A stretch of 13,787 nucleotides of DNA from Acidobacteriota bacterium (lineage in GTDB: Bacteria; Acidobacteriota; Terriglobia; UBA7540), in the NCBI GenBank assembly GCA_003165615.1, contig PLWR01000089.1:1-13787 (forward strand), read 5' to 3'. Shown here piece after piece: positions 12,256 through 13,787 of the stretch (within the stretch, counting starts at the first letter, position 1; each line of letters opens with the position of its first letter). The notes under the pieces were generated by a model, which made no database searches, had not been told where the DNA came from, and saw nothing but the letters and a program-made list of their open reading frames with translations. Made by a program: the position numbers and the translations under genes.

Positions 12256-13722
12256 ATGGAGACTTACAACAAACTTACACGGCGTGAGGCGTTAAAACTC
12301 GGTGCCGCGGCGCTTGGCAGCTCTGTTACTGCACCTTTGGACGCTGCGCAGGATCGGCGCGCGTCCAAGCCCAATCGGCCGAACTTTATCATTTTCATGA
12401 CCGATGGCCAGCGGCCGGATGAGTTCAGCTACATGCAGGGGAACAATGCTTCCAGTTTGACGTGGGATCAATGCCAGGTGAATCCCATCCTGCGCACTCC
12501 CCACATGGACCGGGTGGCGCGCGAAGGGCTCTGGTTCCGCAATGCCTTTGCCACGAACGCGCTCTGTGCTCCCGGCCGCGCCTGCACGCTGACCGGCATG
12601 TATTCCCGCGCTCACGGAGTGATCGATAACAAAGACCGGCCCCTGAACCCGGGAGCGCCGATCATTTCCGATCTGCTGCGTGCGGCGGGCTACGAAGTGG
12701 CTTTCTGCGGCAAGTCGCACATCCAGGGAGCGCTGCGCGATCATTACTGGGACTACTACTTCGGCTACAAGGGACAGGCGAAGTATTTCAACTGCCCGAT
12801 TGCCGAGGGGATCAAGGGAAAGGTGGGGCCCGATCAAGTTTATAAAGATTGGGTGGATGATGTCGTTACCAAGGCGGCGGTGGCGTGGCTGGAGGGCCGC
12901 CAAGAGAAACCGTTCTGCCTCTTTCTTTGGCTCTACTCGCCGCACGCCGAATGCATACGCCCGCGCCGTCATTTGGATCTTTACGACGGCGACTATATCC
13001 CCAAGCCCCCTACTTTCGATGATGACTTGAAAGGCTACCGCGGCAAACCGAAGGCCTTTGCTGAGGCGGACAATAAAATCGGAACCATGCTGTGGTGTGC
13101 GACGCTGGAGAACCTGGTGAAAGGCCATTACGCGCTCACGGTGGGGGCCGATGACAACCTGGGGCGCGTGTTCCAAGTGCTGGAGCGAACGGGTAAGCTG
13201 GACGATACGGCAATTATGCACACCGCCGACCACGGCTACTTCCTGGGTGAATGGCGGTTGATGGACAAACGCCTGATGCATGAGCCTTCCATCCGCATTC
13301 CGCTGAACATCCGCTATCCCCAACTGATCAAGCCGGGAACGTTTATCGACGAGATGGTTTTGAACGTTGACATTGCCCCGACCGTGCTCGATCTGGCGGG
13401 CGTTAAAATCCCATCGGCCATGCAAGGCCGCAGTTTGCTGCCGCTGATCCAGGGAAAGGCGACGGAGTGGAGGAAGGATTGGCTCTACTCCTATTATGAA
13501 TATCCCGGCCCCACCATGGTGCCCAGGAACCACGGCGTCCGGACCGAGCGCTATAAGTTGATGGAGTACTACGAACAGCAGCCCAAAGAATACGAGCTTT
13601 ACGATCTTCAGGAAGATCCCCGCGAGCTGAATAATTTGCACGAGGACCCGCGCCACCGCGACATCAGTGCGCAACTTCTCCAACGCCTGAACGAACTGCG
13701 GGAGGAAATGGGCGAAGCCTGA
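12256..13722 (+). CDS. Tat-exported formylglycine-dependent sulfatase (S1 family)
   Basis: This enzyme should hydrolyse sulfate esters, probably of a sulfated glycan, outside the cytoplasm. ATG 12256 is preferred because AAAGGGTGA (12242-12250) precedes it and the product then begins with a Tat-type signal, LTRREALKLGAAALG (7-21); the frame is open back to 12130 through repeat debris. In its 488 aa, Cys104 in CAPGRACTLTG is the Cys-type maturation site converted to formylglycine. Asp50 (MTDGQR), Lys153 (CGKSH) and Asp325-His326 (HTADHG) fit the metal and sulfate pocket. The residue after Asp50, often a second Asp or Gln, is Gly here. The C-terminal subdomain YELYDLQEDPRELNN (446-460) is typical. 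No maturase is in the window. Substrate class (glycosaminoglycan, fucan, choline sulfate and so on) cannot be assigned. Confidence 0.92.
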   Translation: METYNKLTRREALKLGAAALGSSVTAPLDAAQDRRASKPNRPNFIIFMTDGQRPDEFSYMQGNNASSLTWDQCQVNPILRTPHMDRVAREGLWFRNAFATNALCAPGRACTLTGMYSRAHGVIDNKDRPLNPGAPIISDLLRAAGYEVAFCGKSHIQGALRDHYWDYYFGYKGQAKYFNCPIAEGIKGKVGPDQVYKDWVDDVVTKAAVAWLEGRQEKPFCLFLWLYSPHAECIRPRRHLDLYDGDYIPKPPTFDDDLKGYRGKPKAFAEADNKIGTMLWCATLENLVKGHYALTVGADDNLGRVFQVLERTGKLDDTAIMHTADHGYFLGEWRLMDKRLMHEPSIRIPLNIRYPQLIKPGTFIDEMVLNVDIAPTVLDLAGVKIPSAMQGRSLLPLIQGKATEWRKDWLYSYYEYPGPTMVPRNHGVRTERYKLMEYYEQQPKEYELYDLQEDPRELNNLHEDPRHRDISAQLLQRLNELREEMGEA

Positions 13723-13787
13723 GGACGGGGAAGCGGGTAGAACAGCGTGGCAGAGCCGCAAAAGAAAGTCAAAACGCAAAGCGCAAA

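Noticed and set aside
12292..13779. A 495-codon open frame antisense to the sulfatase
   Set aside because: It mirrors the sulfatase gene, shows no known motif and has no ribosome site that stands out. It is a by-product of codon bias.
1..13787. CRISPR array, tRNA, rRNA or IS element
   Set aside because: No regularly spaced direct repeats, cloverleaf, rRNA-like stretch or transposase was seen. The dispersed repeats are palindromic and non-coding.

Overview
The window is a GC-rich bacterial chromosomal stretch with eight clear protein genes, two well-supported very small ORFs, and long spacers full of hairpins and dispersed palindromes. Several things suggest an Acidobacteriota-like soil or sediment bacterium: a TMTC-type membrane/TPR protein, a secreted GH51 arabinofuranosidase, a Tat-exported formylglycine sulfatase, strong GGAGG ribosome sites, and REP-like 'GTAGCGC(C/T)GACCT' palindromes. 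This assignment is inference; there is no rRNA or other phylogenetic marker in the window.

Layout. Positions 129-1088 (+) encode an exported alpha/beta hydrolase. Positions 1089-1808 are a gene-poor spacer holding a near-consensus promoter, a possible small RNA or small ORF, a very AT-rich patch and a strong hairpin. Then follow GH51 (1809-3905), L-isoaspartate O-methyltransferase (3999-4667) and an ALG5/DPM1-like glycosyltransferase (4703-5443), all on +. The 5444-5932 spacer carries a degenerate REP-like element. After it comes a compact unit: a sigma70-type promoter, a full 14-nt Shine-Dalgarno, a 15-codon ORF, hairpins and an intrinsic terminator. It ends 11 nt before the TMTC-like membrane/TPR gene (5936-7924). 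HtrA/DegP protease follows (8163-9593).

From 9594 the direction flips. A REP-like palindrome sits between htrA (+) and convergent rpiB (9758-10219, -). Upstream of rpiB on the minus strand lie a perfect 38-bp inverted-repeat foldback (10255-10429), a 27-aa hydrophobic-tailed peptide gene (10437-10520) and a GDP-mannose 3,5-epimerase-like gene (10535-11578). A 677-bp divergent spacer with more palindromes leads to the sulfatase (12256-13722, +).

Function. The theme is extracytoplasmic carbohydrate work plus envelope maintenance. GH51 and the sulfatase would act on arabinosylated and sulfated glycans. The GT2, the GT-C-like TMTC protein and the epimerase fit lipid-linked sugar transfer, glycoconjugate assembly and sugar-nucleotide supply. 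HtrA and Pcm deal with damaged proteins. RpiB belongs to the pentose phosphate pathway and could use pentose flux. No integrated defence, phage or CRISPR system is visible. The most interesting unexplained material is in the spacers: the 5642-5924 sORF/terminator unit, the 27-aa peptide, the 1277-1402 promoter/hairpin unit and the 175-bp foldback.
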